36,411 bases of DNA, from NCBI GenBank assembly GCA_002238705.1, contig MPMW01000014.1, positions 1 through 36,411 on the forward strand, read 5' to 3'. Made by a program: the position numbers and the translations under genes. This stretch comes from Acidobacteria bacterium bin61 (lineage in GTDB: Bacteria; Acidobacteriota; Vicinamibacteria; Marinacidobacterales; Marinacidobacteraceae). Under the pieces are notes generated by a model. The model was not told the DNA's origin and did not search any database. It saw only the letters and a list, made by a program, of their open reading frames with translations. Below are positions 25,913-36,350 of this stretch, piece by piece. How positions within the stretch are numbered: the first letter of the stretch is position 1; each line of letters begins with the position of its first letter.

Positions 25913-28900
25913 ATGTTGACGCGCCTCATCGAGTGGTCCCTCCGGAACCGCCTGTTCATCCTGGTGCTGACGGTGTTCCTCGCCGTCGCCGGGTTCCAGG
26001 CGCTCCGCGCCACTCCACTGGACGCGCTGCCGGATCTCTCCGACGTCCAGGTGATCGTGTTCACGGACTACCCGGGACAGGCCCCGCAGGTCGTCGAAGA
26101 CCAGGTCACCTACCCGATCACCACCCAGATGCTCGCGGTCCCGTCGGCCACCGTGGTGCGGGGCTATTCGTTCTTCGGCTTCTCGTTCGTCTATGTGATC
26201 TTCGAGGACGGCACCGATCTCTACTGGGCCCGGAGCCGGGTGCTCGAGTACCTCAACTACGTCAGCGGCAGGCTCCCGGAGGGAGTCAGCCCCACCCTGG
26301 GCCCCGACGCGAGCGGCGTCGGCTGGGCCTACATGTACGCGCTCCGCTCCGCGGACCACGATCTCGCCGAACTGCGGTCGCTCCAGGACTGGTTCCTCAA
26401 GTACGAACTCACCGCCGTCCAGGGGGTCTCGGAGGTGGCGAGCGTCGGCGGGTTCGTCCGGCAGTACCAGATCACCGTGGACCCGAACCGGCTACGCGCC
26501 TACGACATCTCCCTGTCCCGCATCCGGGACGCGGTGCGGCGGAGCAACACGGACGTGGGGGGACGGGTCTTCGAGACCGCCGAGACGGAATTCATGGTCC
26601 GCGGGCAGGGCTATATCCAGGGGCTCGACGACGTGCGCCGCATCGCGCTCGGGGTGGACGCTTCCGGCACGCCCGTCACCGTCGAGGACGTCGCCACCGT
26701 CCAGTTCGGACCGGAAATCCGCCGGGGGCTCGCCGAACTGAACGGCGAGGGGGAGGTGGTCGGCGGCATCGTGGTGGTCCGCTCCGGCGAGAACGTCCAC
26801 GAGGTCGTCACCCGGGTCAAGGCGCGGCTCGCGGAGGTGCAGTCCGGGCTGCCCGAAGGGGTGGAGGTGGTACCCGTCTACGACCGGACGGAACTGATCG
26901 AGAACTCCGTCGCCACCCTCAGCGAGAAGCTGATCGAGGAGATGGCGATCGTGGCGCTGGTCTGCGTCGTCTTCCTGATGCACCTCCGCTCCGCGCTCGT
27001 CGCGGTGATCACCCTGCCGCTCGCGGTGCTGATGGCGTTCCTCGTGATGTACGTGCAGGGGGTCGGGGCCAACATCATGTCGCTCGGCGGCATCGCGATC
27101 GCCATCGGGGCCATGGTGGACGCGGCGATCGTGATCGTGGAGAACGCCCACCGGCACCTGGAGCGGGACCGGGGCAAGCTGCCCCACTGGAAGATCATCG
27201 CGCGCGCCTCCACCGAGGTCGGACCCACCCTCTTCTTCGCGCTGCTGGTGATCACGATCTCCTTCGCGCCCATCTTCGCGCTGGAGGCGCAGGAAGGCCG
27301 GCTCTTCCGCCCGCTCGCGTTCACGAAGACCTACGCGATGGCGGCGGCGGCGCTGCTCTCCGTGACCCTCGTGCCGGTGCTCGCCGGCTTCTGGATCCGC
27401 GGGCGCATCCGGCCGGCGGGCCGCAACCCGGTCACCTGGCTGCTCATGGCGCTCTACCGCCCCATCCTGCGCCGGGTGCTGGCCTGGCGGTGGGCGGTCC
27501 TCGCCCTCACCCTCGCGGGAGCGGCCGCCACCGCGGTACCCATCTCACGCCTCGGGTCGGAGTTCATGCCCCCGCTGTGGGAGGGCGACCTGCTCTACAT
27601 GCCGACCACCCTGCCCGGGGTCTCCATCACCAAGGCCCGCGAGGTGCTGCAGCAGACCGACCGGATCCTCCGGGACTTCCCCGAAGTGGACCAGGTATTC
27701 GGCAAGGTCGGACGCGCCGACACCGCCACCGACCCGGCGCCGCTCAGCATGATCGAGACCACGATCCTGCTGAAACCGGAGAGCGAGTGGCGGCCGGGCA
27801 TGACCCCGGACCGGCTCATCGAGGAGATGGACGACGCCATCCGCTTCCCCGGACTGACCAACGCCTGGACCATGCCCATCAAGACCCGGATCGACATGCT
27901 GTCCACCGGCATCAAGACCCCGGTGGGAGTCAAGCTGTCCGGTCCCGATCTGAGCGTGCTCGAGGATCTGGGCAGCCAGGTCGAGGCGGTGGTGCGCGAC
28001 GTTCCGGGCACCCGTTCCGCCTATTCGGAACGGGCCATGGGCGGCAACTACCTGAACTTCAAGGTCCGCCGGGACGCCATCGCCCGCTACGGCCTCACGG
28101 TCGGCGACGTGCAGGAAGTCATCCAGTCGGCGATCGGCGGAATGAACATCACGACGACCGTCGAGGGACTCGAGCGCTATCCCGTGAACCTTCGCTACAG
28201 CCGGGACCTGCGCGACAACCCGTCCGAGTTCGGAGACATCCTCGTGCAGACGCCGACGCGGCAGCAGATCCCGCTCGCCTTCCTCGCGGACATGTCCTTC
28301 GTCAAGGGACCGCCGGTCGTCAAGAGCGAGCAATCCCGCCCGAACGCCTGGATCTACGTGGACATCGAGGACGTGGACATCGGCAGCTACGTCGAGAGCG
28401 CCCAGGCGGCGGTCGCCGCGGAAGTCGAAATCCCGACGGGCTACAGCCTCGGCTGGAGCGGGCAGTACGAGTTCCTGCTCCGCGCCCGCGAGCGCATGGA
28501 GATCATGATTCCGCTCACCCTGCTGCTCATTCTGCTCACGCTCCAGATGAGCACCCGCTCGCTGTCCCGGACGCTCATCGTGGTGACGGCGGTGCCCCTC
28601 TCCCTCGTGGGCACGTTCTGGCTCCTCTACGCGCTCGACTACAACCTGAGCATCGCGGTGGGGGTGGGGATCATCGCCCTCGCGGGGCTGAGCGCCGAGA
28701 CCGGGGTGGTGATGCTGCTCTATCTGGACCGCTCCTGCGAAGCGGCCCGGGAAGCGGGACGCCTCACGAACCGCGTCGAACTCGGCGAGGCGGTCTTCGA
28801 CGGGGCCCTCCGGCGGGTGAGGCCGGTCGCCATGCTGACCGCCACCACCGCGCTCGGCCTGCTGCCCATCATGTGGAGCACCGGGGCCGGATCGGACGTC

Positions 28901-29026
28901 ATGAAGCGGATCGCCGCCCCCATGGTGGGCGGGGTCGTCACCGCGGCGCTGGTGGTGCTGGTGGTGTTCCCGGCGATCTACTTCGTCTGGCGGGGCTTTG
29001 GACTTCCGCGGAAGACCGCCGGCTGA
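25913..29026 (+). CDS. cusA: CusA-type Cu(I)/Ag(I) RND efflux pump
   Basis: A 1037-residue HME-RND pump that moves metal across the periplasm, driven by proton entry. The N-terminus (MLTRLIEWSLRNRLFILVL), the DALPDLSDVQVIVFTDYPGQAPQVVEDQVTYPI segment and the TM4 motif GAMVDAAIVIVENAH are as in CusA, not CzcA. The three Cu(I)/Ag(I)-binding methionines of E. coli CusA (573, 623, 672) are matched by Met563 (LLYMPTTLPG), Met613 (APLSMIETTI) and Met662 (RIDMLSTGIK), with the same spacing. About 12 helices in two repeats. It starts four bases after the adaptor stop. Specificity for monovalent copper or silver is well supported; Zn/Co/Cd are less likely. Confidence 0.96.
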   Translation: MLTRLIEWSLRNRLFILVLTVFLAVAGFQALRATPLDALPDLSDVQVIVFTDYPGQAPQVVEDQVTYPITTQMLAVPSATVVRGYSFFGFSFVYVIFEDGTDLYWARSRVLEYLNYVSGRLPEGVSPTLGPDASGVGWAYMYALRSADHDLAELRSLQDWFLKYELTAVQGVSEVASVGGFVRQYQITVDPNRLRAYDISLSRIRDAVRRSNTDVGGRVFETAETEFMVRGQGYIQGLDDVRRIALGVDASGTPVTVEDVATVQFGPEIRRGLAELNGEGEVVGGIVVVRSGENVHEVVTRVKARLAEVQSGLPEGVEVVPVYDRTELIENSVATLSEKLIEEMAIVALVCVVFLMHLRSALVAVITLPLAVLMAFLVMYVQGVGANIMSLGGIAIAIGAMVDAAIVIVENAHRHLERDRGKLPHWKIIARASTEVGPTLFFALLVITISFAPIFALEAQEGRLFRPLAFTKTYAMAAAALLSVTLVPVLAGFWIRGRIRPAGRNPVTWLLMALYRPILRRVLAWRWAVLALTLAGAAATAVPISRLGSEFMPPLWEGDLLYMPTTLPGVSITKAREVLQQTDRILRDFPEVDQVFGKVGRADTATDPAPLSMIETTILLKPESEWRPGMTPDRLIEEMDDAIRFPGLTNAWTMPIKTRIDMLSTGIKTPVGVKLSGPDLSVLEDLGSQVEAVVRDVPGTRSAYSERAMGGNYLNFKVRRDAIARYGLTVGDVQEVIQSAIGGMNITTTVEGLERYPVNLRYSRDLRDNPSEFGDILVQTPTRQQIPLAFLADMSFVKGPPVVKSEQSRPNAWIYVDIEDVDIGSYVESAQAAVAAEVEIPTGYSLGWSGQYEFLLRARERMEIMIPLTLLLILLTLQMSTRSLSRTLIVVTAVPLSLVGTFWLLYALDYNLSIAVGVGIIALAGLSAETGVVMLLYLDRSCEAAREAGRLTNRVELGEAVFDGALRRVRPVAMLTATTALGLLPIMWSTGAGSDVMKRIAAPMVGGVVTAALVVLVVFPAIYFVWRGFGLPRKTAG

Positions 29027-29086
29027 TCCCTGATCCGATCGGCGGCCCCCCGCCTCCAGAGCCGGCCGAGGCGGTAGAGTCGGCCC

Positions 29087-29824
29087 GTGAAGCGGTTGCT
29101 GCGGCTCGACTGGGACATTGTCGCCGGCATCCTCGCCGCGGTCGCGGCGATCGTGCTGCACCTGCTCCACATCGTGGCGGTGGACGTGCTGCTCACGATC
29201 ACGCTGGTCCTGCTCGCGTTGCTGCTCTTCCGTGACCTGCGGCGGGAGAGCAGCGACGAACGCGTGGCCGCGACCGTTCGGGAGATCCGCGCCGAGGTCG
29301 GCGAGTTACGCCGGGCGCTGTCCCCACCGGAGGCGATCCTGATCGGCCCGCGATCGCTTCAGGTGGAGAGCCGCCGGTTCGCGGAAGCGGCGCACGGCAG
29401 GATGGTCTGGTTCAACATGTGCTTCGCCATGTTCCGCTCGCAGGAGGTGTTCGACCTCATGCTGCGCCCCGCCATCGAGAACCCCCGCGTGGAATCCATC
29501 CAGTTCATTTCCGGGCTGGGAGAACGGGATCGCTGGGACCGCTTCATGGAACCCAGGATCGCCGCGTGCCGGGGCGCCGCCAAGGTGCTGACTCCGCGCT
29601 GGCGCGACCTTCCGGAGACGGTTTCGTTCATCCTGGCCGACTTCGAACCCGACGGCGCCACCGAGGCGCTGCTCAGTTTCTGGGGGGAGCCGTTCATGGC
29701 CCGCACCCACGGAGCGCAGGTCCCCCGCTACACCTTTCGGATCGCGGGCCACTCGGACCTGATCGCCCAGTTCGTCGAGATGGAGCGGCGTCACCGGAGC
29801 TCCGCAGACGGACCGACGGGCTGA
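29087..29824 (+). CDS. Unknown protein with two N-terminal membrane helices
   Basis: A 245-residue protein I do not recognise. It has two N-terminal hydrophobic helices (IVAGILAAVAAIVLHLLHIV and VLLTITLVLLALLLF), then a charged, probably coiled-coil stretch (ESSDERVAATVREIRAEVGELRRAL), then a soluble domain with EAILIGPRSLQVESRRF, WFNMCFAMFRSQEVFDLMLRPAIENPRVESIQFISG and ETVSFILADFEPDGATEALLSFWGEPF. It vaguely resembles the layout of phospholipase D-like or TIR-like domains used after two-helix anchors, but no HKD or catalytic motif is present. GTG start at 29087, 60 bases after cusA. Its last 34 bases overlap, tail to tail, the end of the minus-strand gene at 29791. Confidence 0.7.
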   Translation: MKRLLRLDWDIVAGILAAVAAIVLHLLHIVAVDVLLTITLVLLALLLFRDLRRESSDERVAATVREIRAEVGELRRALSPPEAILIGPRSLQVESRRFAEAAHGRMVWFNMCFAMFRSQEVFDLMLRPAIENPRVESIQFISGLGERDRWDRFMEPRIAACRGAAKVLTPRWRDLPETVSFILADFEPDGATEALLSFWGEPFMARTHGAQVPRYTFRIAGHSDLIAQFVEMERRHRSSADGPTG

Positions 29825-30651
29825 CTGGCTGCCGACGCGGGAAGGGCGAGCAGTCCGATCCCGGCGAGGATCGCCAGATCGGCGAACAGCAGCGGCGCGA
29901 ACGGCGGGGCGCCGCGGGCGAACGCCCCCAAGGGGCGCCCGCCGAGGGCGCTGATGCCGGCGTCGAGGTGGAGCCAGAAACCCAGGAGGCCGACCCCGAC
30001 CTGGAGCAGCAGCGTCAGGACGGCGAGGCGGACCAGTCCCGGCGCCGGCGTCCGCCGGAGCCCGAGGAGCAGGAGGTTCGATACCGCGAGCGCCGCCGCC
30101 GCGACCGGGATCCACTCGGTCCAGAACGAAAACCCGTTCTGTTCGTGGTCCAGCAGCGAGAGGACGAAGTTGCCCGCGAAGCCACCGGCCGCGAAGAGCG
30201 TCACCCGCTGGCCCCAGCCCAGGTCGTCGGCGGCTTCGCGGAAGAGGCCGGCGCGGTTCACGAGGAGCAGGAACCCGATCCCGGCGTAGGCGAGCGGCGC
30301 CACGAAGGGCGCCGCATAGACAAGCCCGTCGAGCGCGAAACGGCGGAAGAAAGCGCTCTCGAGGTGCAGGATCGTGCCCCACACCCCCACTCCCACCGAC
30401 AGCGCGCCGATCACTCCCCCGGCCCAGCGCATCGCCGGCGCATCGGGTCCCCGCCCCGACCCGAGAAGACCGAAGAGAACGAGACCGCCGGCCAGCGAGA
30501 ACCACAGCGGCAGCCACTCCAGCGGTTCCCGGAACGAGTTGACCGAGTGCGCGAAGAAAATGTCCACCGCCAGGAACAGCAGGTTCCCGGCGAGGAAGAC
30601 CTCGAGCAGGAGGCGCCGGCGGCGGCGCAGGCTCGCAAACGTCAGGTTCAC
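29791..30651 (-). CDS. Unknown polytopic membrane protein next to the octaheme cytochrome
   Basis: A 286-residue protein with about eight membrane helices, no recognised family. Conserved-looking stretches include DIFFAHSVNSFREPLEWLPLWFS, WGTILHLESAFF, LVYAAPFVAPLAYAGIGFLLLVNRAGLF, GGFAGNFVLSLLDHEQNGFSFWTEWIPVAAAALAV and LGFWLHLDAG. His residues at HSVNS, HLES, DHEQNGF and HLDAG sit in or near membrane segments and could bind heme or a quinone. The start is GTG at 30651. It lies 52 bases downstream of the octaheme gene, same strand, so may be its membrane partner. The 3' end overlaps a convergent gene by 34 bases. Confidence 0.75.
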   Translation of the reverse strand: MNLTFASLRRRRRLLLEVFLAGNLLFLAVDIFFAHSVNSFREPLEWLPLWFSLAGGLVLFGLLGSGRGPDAPAMRWAGGVIGALSVGVGVWGTILHLESAFFRRFALDGLVYAAPFVAPLAYAGIGFLLLVNRAGLFREAADDLGWGQRVTLFAAGGFAGNFVLSLLDHEQNGFSFWTEWIPVAAAALAVSNLLLLGLRRTPAPGLVRLAVLTLLLQVGVGLLGFWLHLDAGISALGGRPLGAFARGAPPFAPLLFADLAILAGIGLLALPASAASQPVGPSAELR

Positions 30652-30703
30652 CGGACGGCCAGGGACGTTTCCGGACGCCGCGCGCGGAAGAGCGGGATCC
30701 CCG

Positions 30704-31948
30704 TCACTCCCCGGAAAGGGCCTTGATCCGTTCCTCGATCTCGGTGATCCGGTTCATGAGGTCGTAGGTCCCGTGCCACTGCACGAAATCGGCGCCGTCC
30801 ATGAACGCTCCGTGCTTCACCGTCCGGCCCGCGTAGTGCCACGCGTCGAAGAACAGGAAATCGAGCGGTTCGTCGAACGGCACCTCGGTCAGGAGCCCCG
30901 CTTCGCGCACCTCGGCCATCCGCTCCATCAGCGCGGAGACCCGGGCGTTCGTGGTTTCGACCAGCGCCTCCGCGTCGGCATAGAACGCCTTGACCTGGTT
31001 CTCCGCGTGGCACTTGAGGCAGATGCCCTGCATCTCGGCCTGGGCCTGGTCATGGTGCGGCCGTTTCTCGGAGACCGGCGCGAAGAGCCAGTACGAGAGC
31101 CGCTCGGTGGTGTCGTGGGTCACCTTGGCGCCCTCGAGACCGCTCATGTGGCAGGTCGCACAGGTCGGCACCGGCATGTCGAAGGCGGTAAGCAGTTTCG
31201 GTTCGGCATCCAGATTCATCAGGTGGCGCTGCGCCTCGAAGAGGATGCCGTGCTTCGACTCGCTGTAAATCTCCTTCTGCGCGTGGTCCGGTCCCATGTG
31301 GCACTGCCCGCAGGTCGCCGGCGCCCGGGCGAGCGAGATCGCCGTGGAGTGGCGGCTGTGGCAGGCCGTACAGGTCCCGATGGAGCCGTCGGCGTTCGGC
31401 TGGCCGATGTTGTGGCAGCCAAGGCAACCGGACACCGTGGTCGCCGACCCCTCAAGCTGCGCGAGGGCGTTCGGGGGGCGCCGGACCGCGCCGGGATGGA
31501 TTTCCTCGGCGCGGTCGATCCTCGCGGCGGGAAACGTCGCGGGATACCCCTCGGTCCCCATGACCGCGGCGTAGGCGGGAAGCGCGTGGCGGCTCCGTTC
31601 GAACTGGCGCACCTCGTCGGCGTGGCAGTCCTGACAGGCGAGCGCGGTGGTGGCGGTCGTGATCTCGAACCCGTGGTGTTCGAGGGCCGTCTGCCCCGGA
31701 CGCACCTGGTGACAGTCGAGGCAGGTCACTCCGGCGCCCGCGTGGGCGCTCATCTCGAACTGCGCCACCACCGCCCCGGTCTCGTTGCGGTGGCAGTTCG
31801 CGCACTCGCCGCTTGCCCGGATCTGCTCGGGGGACCGCCCCGCGACTCGCGGCCGTGCCTGGTGGAGCAGTATCGCGGCCCCCACCAGCACCCCGGCGAC
31901 CCCCACCACCGCCACGAGATCGCGGAAGCGGATACCGGTGAAGGCCAT
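30704..31948 (-). CDS. Octaheme c-type cytochrome, hydroxylamine oxidoreductase (HAO) family, Phe at the cross-link position
   Basis: A 414-residue periplasmic, membrane-anchored cytochrome with exactly eight CxxCH sites: Cys49, 76, 105, 175, 193, 213, 263 and 310 (first Cys of each). An N-terminal helix (DLVAVVGVAGVLVGAAILL) probably stays as anchor. The HAO signature CGQCHMGPDHAQKEIYSESKHG (residues 213-234) and the C-terminal WHYAGRTVKHGAFMDGADFVQWHG place it in the HAO family. In Nitrosomonas HAO the tyrosine of the YTQWHG-like motif cross-links heme P460; here the residue is Phe388. Enzymes without that Tyr (epsilon-HAO) reduce nitrite or hydroxylamine instead of oxidising it. The start is ATG at 31948, 31 bases after the acyltransferase gene; downstream is the membrane protein. 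Confidence 0.92.
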   Translation of the reverse strand: MAFTGIRFRDLVAVVGVAGVLVGAAILLHQARPRVAGRSPEQIRASGECANCHRNETGAVVAQFEMSAHAGAGVTCLDCHQVRPGQTALEHHGFEITTATTALACQDCHADEVRQFERSRHALPAYAAVMGTEGYPATFPAARIDRAEEIHPGAVRRPPNALAQLEGSATTVSGCLGCHNIGQPNADGSIGTCTACHSRHSTAISLARAPATCGQCHMGPDHAQKEIYSESKHGILFEAQRHLMNLDAEPKLLTAFDMPVPTCATCHMSGLEGAKVTHDTTERLSYWLFAPVSEKRPHHDQAQAEMQGICLKCHAENQVKAFYADAEALVETTNARVSALMERMAEVREAGLLTEVPFDEPLDFLFFDAWHYAGRTVKHGAFMDGADFVQWHGTYDLMNRITEIEERIKALSGE

Positions 31949-31979
31949 GGAGTCGTCGGTGTGGAGGTCGCTGGTTAGG

Positions 31980-33191
31980 TTAGCCCTCCGCGGGCGTCGG
32001 CCAAGGGAAGGTACGCGGATAGCGGCGGCCGTTGAGGCGCTTCCCGACCCAGGTGGAGCGAACCCCGAAGTGGTAGGTGACCAGGGTGATCGTGGCGACG
32101 GCGCCGAGGGCCAGCCCGAACTTGACCACCCCGGGCGCGCCCCAGCCGGCCAGCAGCGGCGGCAGCGCGACGGTCAACGGCAGGTGGACCAGGTACATCC
32201 AGTAGGAAGCGTCCGAGAGGTAGCGCCAGGCGGGGCTCGGAGCGTCGAGCCAGCGCCGGAACAGGCCGAGGAAACCGAGCACGAACCACCACATCGAGAC
32301 CGCGAGCAGGGCCATGCCGGTGCGATGCGCCCACGGGGCTTCCCCCGGCGCCGTCTCGAAGTACGGGACCACCACCGCGAGGTAGAGGGTGTGGAAGAAG
32401 AGGCCCCCGGCGAGGCGCGCGAGGGCTCCGCCGCGGAGGTGGCCGAAGCCCCCGCCGCGGCCGTGCTCCAGCCAGCCGAAGACGAAGAACACCCCGTAGG
32501 CCGCGAGCAGCCGGAGCGGCGGAAGCAGCGAGTCGTCGGTTTCCAGCTCCCAGGCCTCCATGGGAATCAACGCAAGCGCGGTGATGGCCACGAGGACCGG
32601 CAAGATCCAGCGCCGGGCAAGGGCCTGGTGCGCGATGTCGGCAAGCCGGGCAGCTCTCGCCGGCCACCAGCGCCCGCATCCGGACCGGAACAGGGCAACC
32701 GCGGCGGAAAGGATCAGCAACTGGTACAGGAACCAGAGATGCATCAATCCGAGCCCGTCGTCCTCAGCGCCAGGAGCCGGCCCGAGCGGAACGGCGGAAC
32801 GGGACGCCGCGAAGATCCACGCGGCAGCGGTCAGCGGAAAAAGGAGGATCCAGCTACCGGCGAGGGGGATCCCGATCCGGTTCAGGCGGTGGCGCAGGAA
32901 CGCTCCCGTCCCGCGCCTTTGGACCAGGAACGACGCGAAGAAACCGGCCACTGCAAAGAAAGCCGGCATCCGGAAGGTGTGGATCAGGCTGACGAGCCAG
33001 CCGAACGCCTCGCTCGACTGCGGGTCCTGGTAGGCCCATTCGCCGGACGAAACCGGCGGAACGTAGCTGAGGGCGGTGTGCAGGACGAGCCCGAGCAGCA
33101 TCATCACGGCGCGCAGCGCATCCAGCGAGTGGATGCGCGCCGGAGACGGCAGGCTGCCGGCTACCGCTTCCTCTCGCGGCCGTCCGACCAC
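31980..33191 (-). CDS. Acyltransferase-3 family membrane protein (OpgC-like)
   Basis: A 403-residue protein with about ten helices of the acyltransferase 3 family, which transfers acyl groups to glycans or other envelope molecules. The N-terminal SLDALRAVMMLLGLVLHTAL has the conserved His (about residue 38), and LIHTFRMPAFFAVAGFFASFLVQRRG carries the expected Arg and Gly-Phe-Phe motif. The later MHLWFLYQLLIL and SYWMYLVHLPLTV are also typical, as in glucan succinyltransferase OpgC/MdoC. GTG at 33191 lies only five bases after the malic enzyme stop, so the two are probably one transcript. The acceptor is unknown. Confidence 0.88.
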   Translation of the reverse strand: MVGRPREEAVAGSLPSPARIHSLDALRAVMMLLGLVLHTALSYVPPVSSGEWAYQDPQSSEAFGWLVSLIHTFRMPAFFAVAGFFASFLVQRRGTGAFLRHRLNRIGIPLAGSWILLFPLTAAAWIFAASRSAVPLGPAPGAEDDGLGLMHLWFLYQLLILSAAVALFRSGCGRWWPARAARLADIAHQALARRWILPVLVAITALALIPMEAWELETDDSLLPPLRLLAAYGVFFVFGWLEHGRGGGFGHLRGGALARLAGGLFFHTLYLAVVVPYFETAPGEAPWAHRTGMALLAVSMWWFVLGFLGLFRRWLDAPSPAWRYLSDASYWMYLVHLPLTVALPPLLAGWGAPGVVKFGLALGAVATITLVTYHFGVRSTWVGKRLNGRRYPRTFPWPTPAEG

Positions 33192-33196
33192 CGCGT

Positions 33197-35473
<2,277 letters not shown>

Positions 35474-35720
35474 GGGGCTTTCCTCACAAGGTGAGATGCG
35501 CGGGCTCGGCCGTGGGAGCGTCGGCGGAACTGGGCCGCGATGAACTCAGGGTCCCGCCCATTCGGGACCGGAAGGCGCGAAGTGTAACGGCCCGGAGCGG
35601 TCCCACCGGACAGCGGCGTGCCCCCGCCGTTCCCACCCCCGGCTGGATGTATGGGAACCGGCCGGCAGTCCCGTTGATGCGGAGGACACGGAATGGGTAT
35701 AACTATGGTATAACCTCCTC
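35474..35720. other. Divergent intergenic region between maeB and the TA module
   Basis: The 247 bases hold promoters for both directions. A perfect inverted repeat, GGTCCCG (35550-35556) and CGGGACC (35563-35569), is 80 bases from the maeB start and could be an operator or hairpin in the maeB leader. The A/T-rich block near 35694-35714 belongs to the toxin-antitoxin promoter. I see no gene. Confidence 0.5.
35674..35714 (+). promoter_or_regulatory. Promoter of the MazEF-like module with doubled -10
   Basis: TTGATG (35674-35679), an 18-base spacer and TATAAC (35698-35703) form a good sigma70-like promoter. The octamer GGTATAAC occurs twice, at 35696-35703 and 35707-35714, an 11-base direct repeat (one helical turn) that may bind the ribbon-helix-helix antitoxin. 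With the second TATAAC as -10, the transcript would begin at or within a base or two of the ATG (35721), and there is no Shine-Dalgarno sequence (CCTCCTC precedes it), so translation may be leaderless. Confidence 0.6.
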
Positions 35721-35957
35721 ATGAAGACGGCGATCTCCGTGCCGGATGAACTCTTCAGGGAAGCTGACGACTTTGCGAAGCGAACGGGAACGTCGCGGAG
35801 CAGGCTGTACAGCGACGCCGTCTCCGAGTACCTCGCGAGGCGTCGCCATGAGGAAATCACCGCGAAGCTGAACGAGGTCCTCGCGGAAGAGCCCAACCGG
35901 CTCGATCCCGTCCTGGCGCGGATCCAGGCCGCCAGCATTGGCCCCGACGAGTGGTAG
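35721..35957 (+). CDS. MazE-like ribbon-helix-helix antitoxin
   Basis: A 78-residue protein with an N-terminal ribbon-helix-helix DNA-binding domain: MKTAISVPDELFREADDFAKRTGTSRSRLYSDAVSEYLARR in overlapping stretches, where AISVP is the ribbon strand and the two helices follow. The C-terminal part (EEPNRLDPVLARIQAASIGPDEW) should wrap and block the toxin. It overlaps the toxin gene by seven bases. As in related modules it probably represses its own promoter. Confidence 0.88.
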   Translation: MKTAISVPDELFREADDFAKRTGTSRSRLYSDAVSEYLARRRHEEITAKLNEVLAEEPNRLDPVLARIQAASIGPDEW

Positions 35958-36295
35958 TTGCGCGGGGAGAGGTCTGGTGGGCCGACCTGTCGGCTCCGCG
36001 CGGTTCCGAACCCGGTTTTCGGCGTCCCGTCCTCGTAGTCCAGTCCGATGCGTTCAACCGGAGCCGGCTGCCCACGGTCCTCGTGGTGTCCCTGACCGCC
36101 AGCTTGCGCCTCGCGGAACAACCCGGAAACGTCCTCCTGCCCCGGGAGTCAACCGGCCTGCCGCGGGACTCGGTAGCCAACCTGACACAGCTCGCGACCG
36201 TGGACGAGGGATTCCTGGAGCAACAGGCCGGCGTGATTCCGAGGCAACTCATGGCGCAGGTCGAGGACGGCCTGCGCCTGGTGCTGAACCTGTAG
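35951..36295 (+). CDS. MazF-like toxin (type II growth inhibitor)
   Basis: A 114-residue toxin of the MazF/PemK family, typically an mRNA interferase. Family landmarks are RGEVWWADLSAPRGSEPGFRRPVLVVQSD (N-terminal barrel with the conserved Arg and RPVLVVQ), the VLVVSLTASLRLAEQPGNVLLPRESTGLPRDSVANLTQLATVDE stretch with the Ser/Thr of the active-site loop, and a C-terminal helix. The start is GTG at 35951, inside the last codons of the antitoxin gene, so the pair is translationally coupled. Confidence 0.9.
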   Translation: MVVARGEVWWADLSAPRGSEPGFRRPVLVVQSDAFNRSRLPTVLVVSLTASLRLAEQPGNVLLPRESTGLPRDSVANLTQLATVDEGFLEQQAGVIPRQLMAQVEDGLRLVLNL

Positions 36296-36350
36296 TCCTC
36301 CCAGCTACCGGGCCGGCTCCGACCCACGGCCGGCGCCGGCTCGGCGGCGA

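Noticed and set aside
24223-26064. Long minus-strand open frame opposite the CusB-like gene
   Set aside because: Repeats in it mirror the 120-bp tandem repeat; composition is His/Arg/Asp-rich shadow of a GC-rich gene; no family features.
25933-29235. Very long second plus-strand frame over the CusA gene
   Set aside because: Arg/Pro/Gly/His-rich out-of-frame translation of a strongly conserved gene.
30704-31948. Nitrification-type hydroxylamine oxidation
   Set aside because: The cross-link Tyr position appears to be Phe and no cytochrome c554/cM552 genes or amo genes are nearby.
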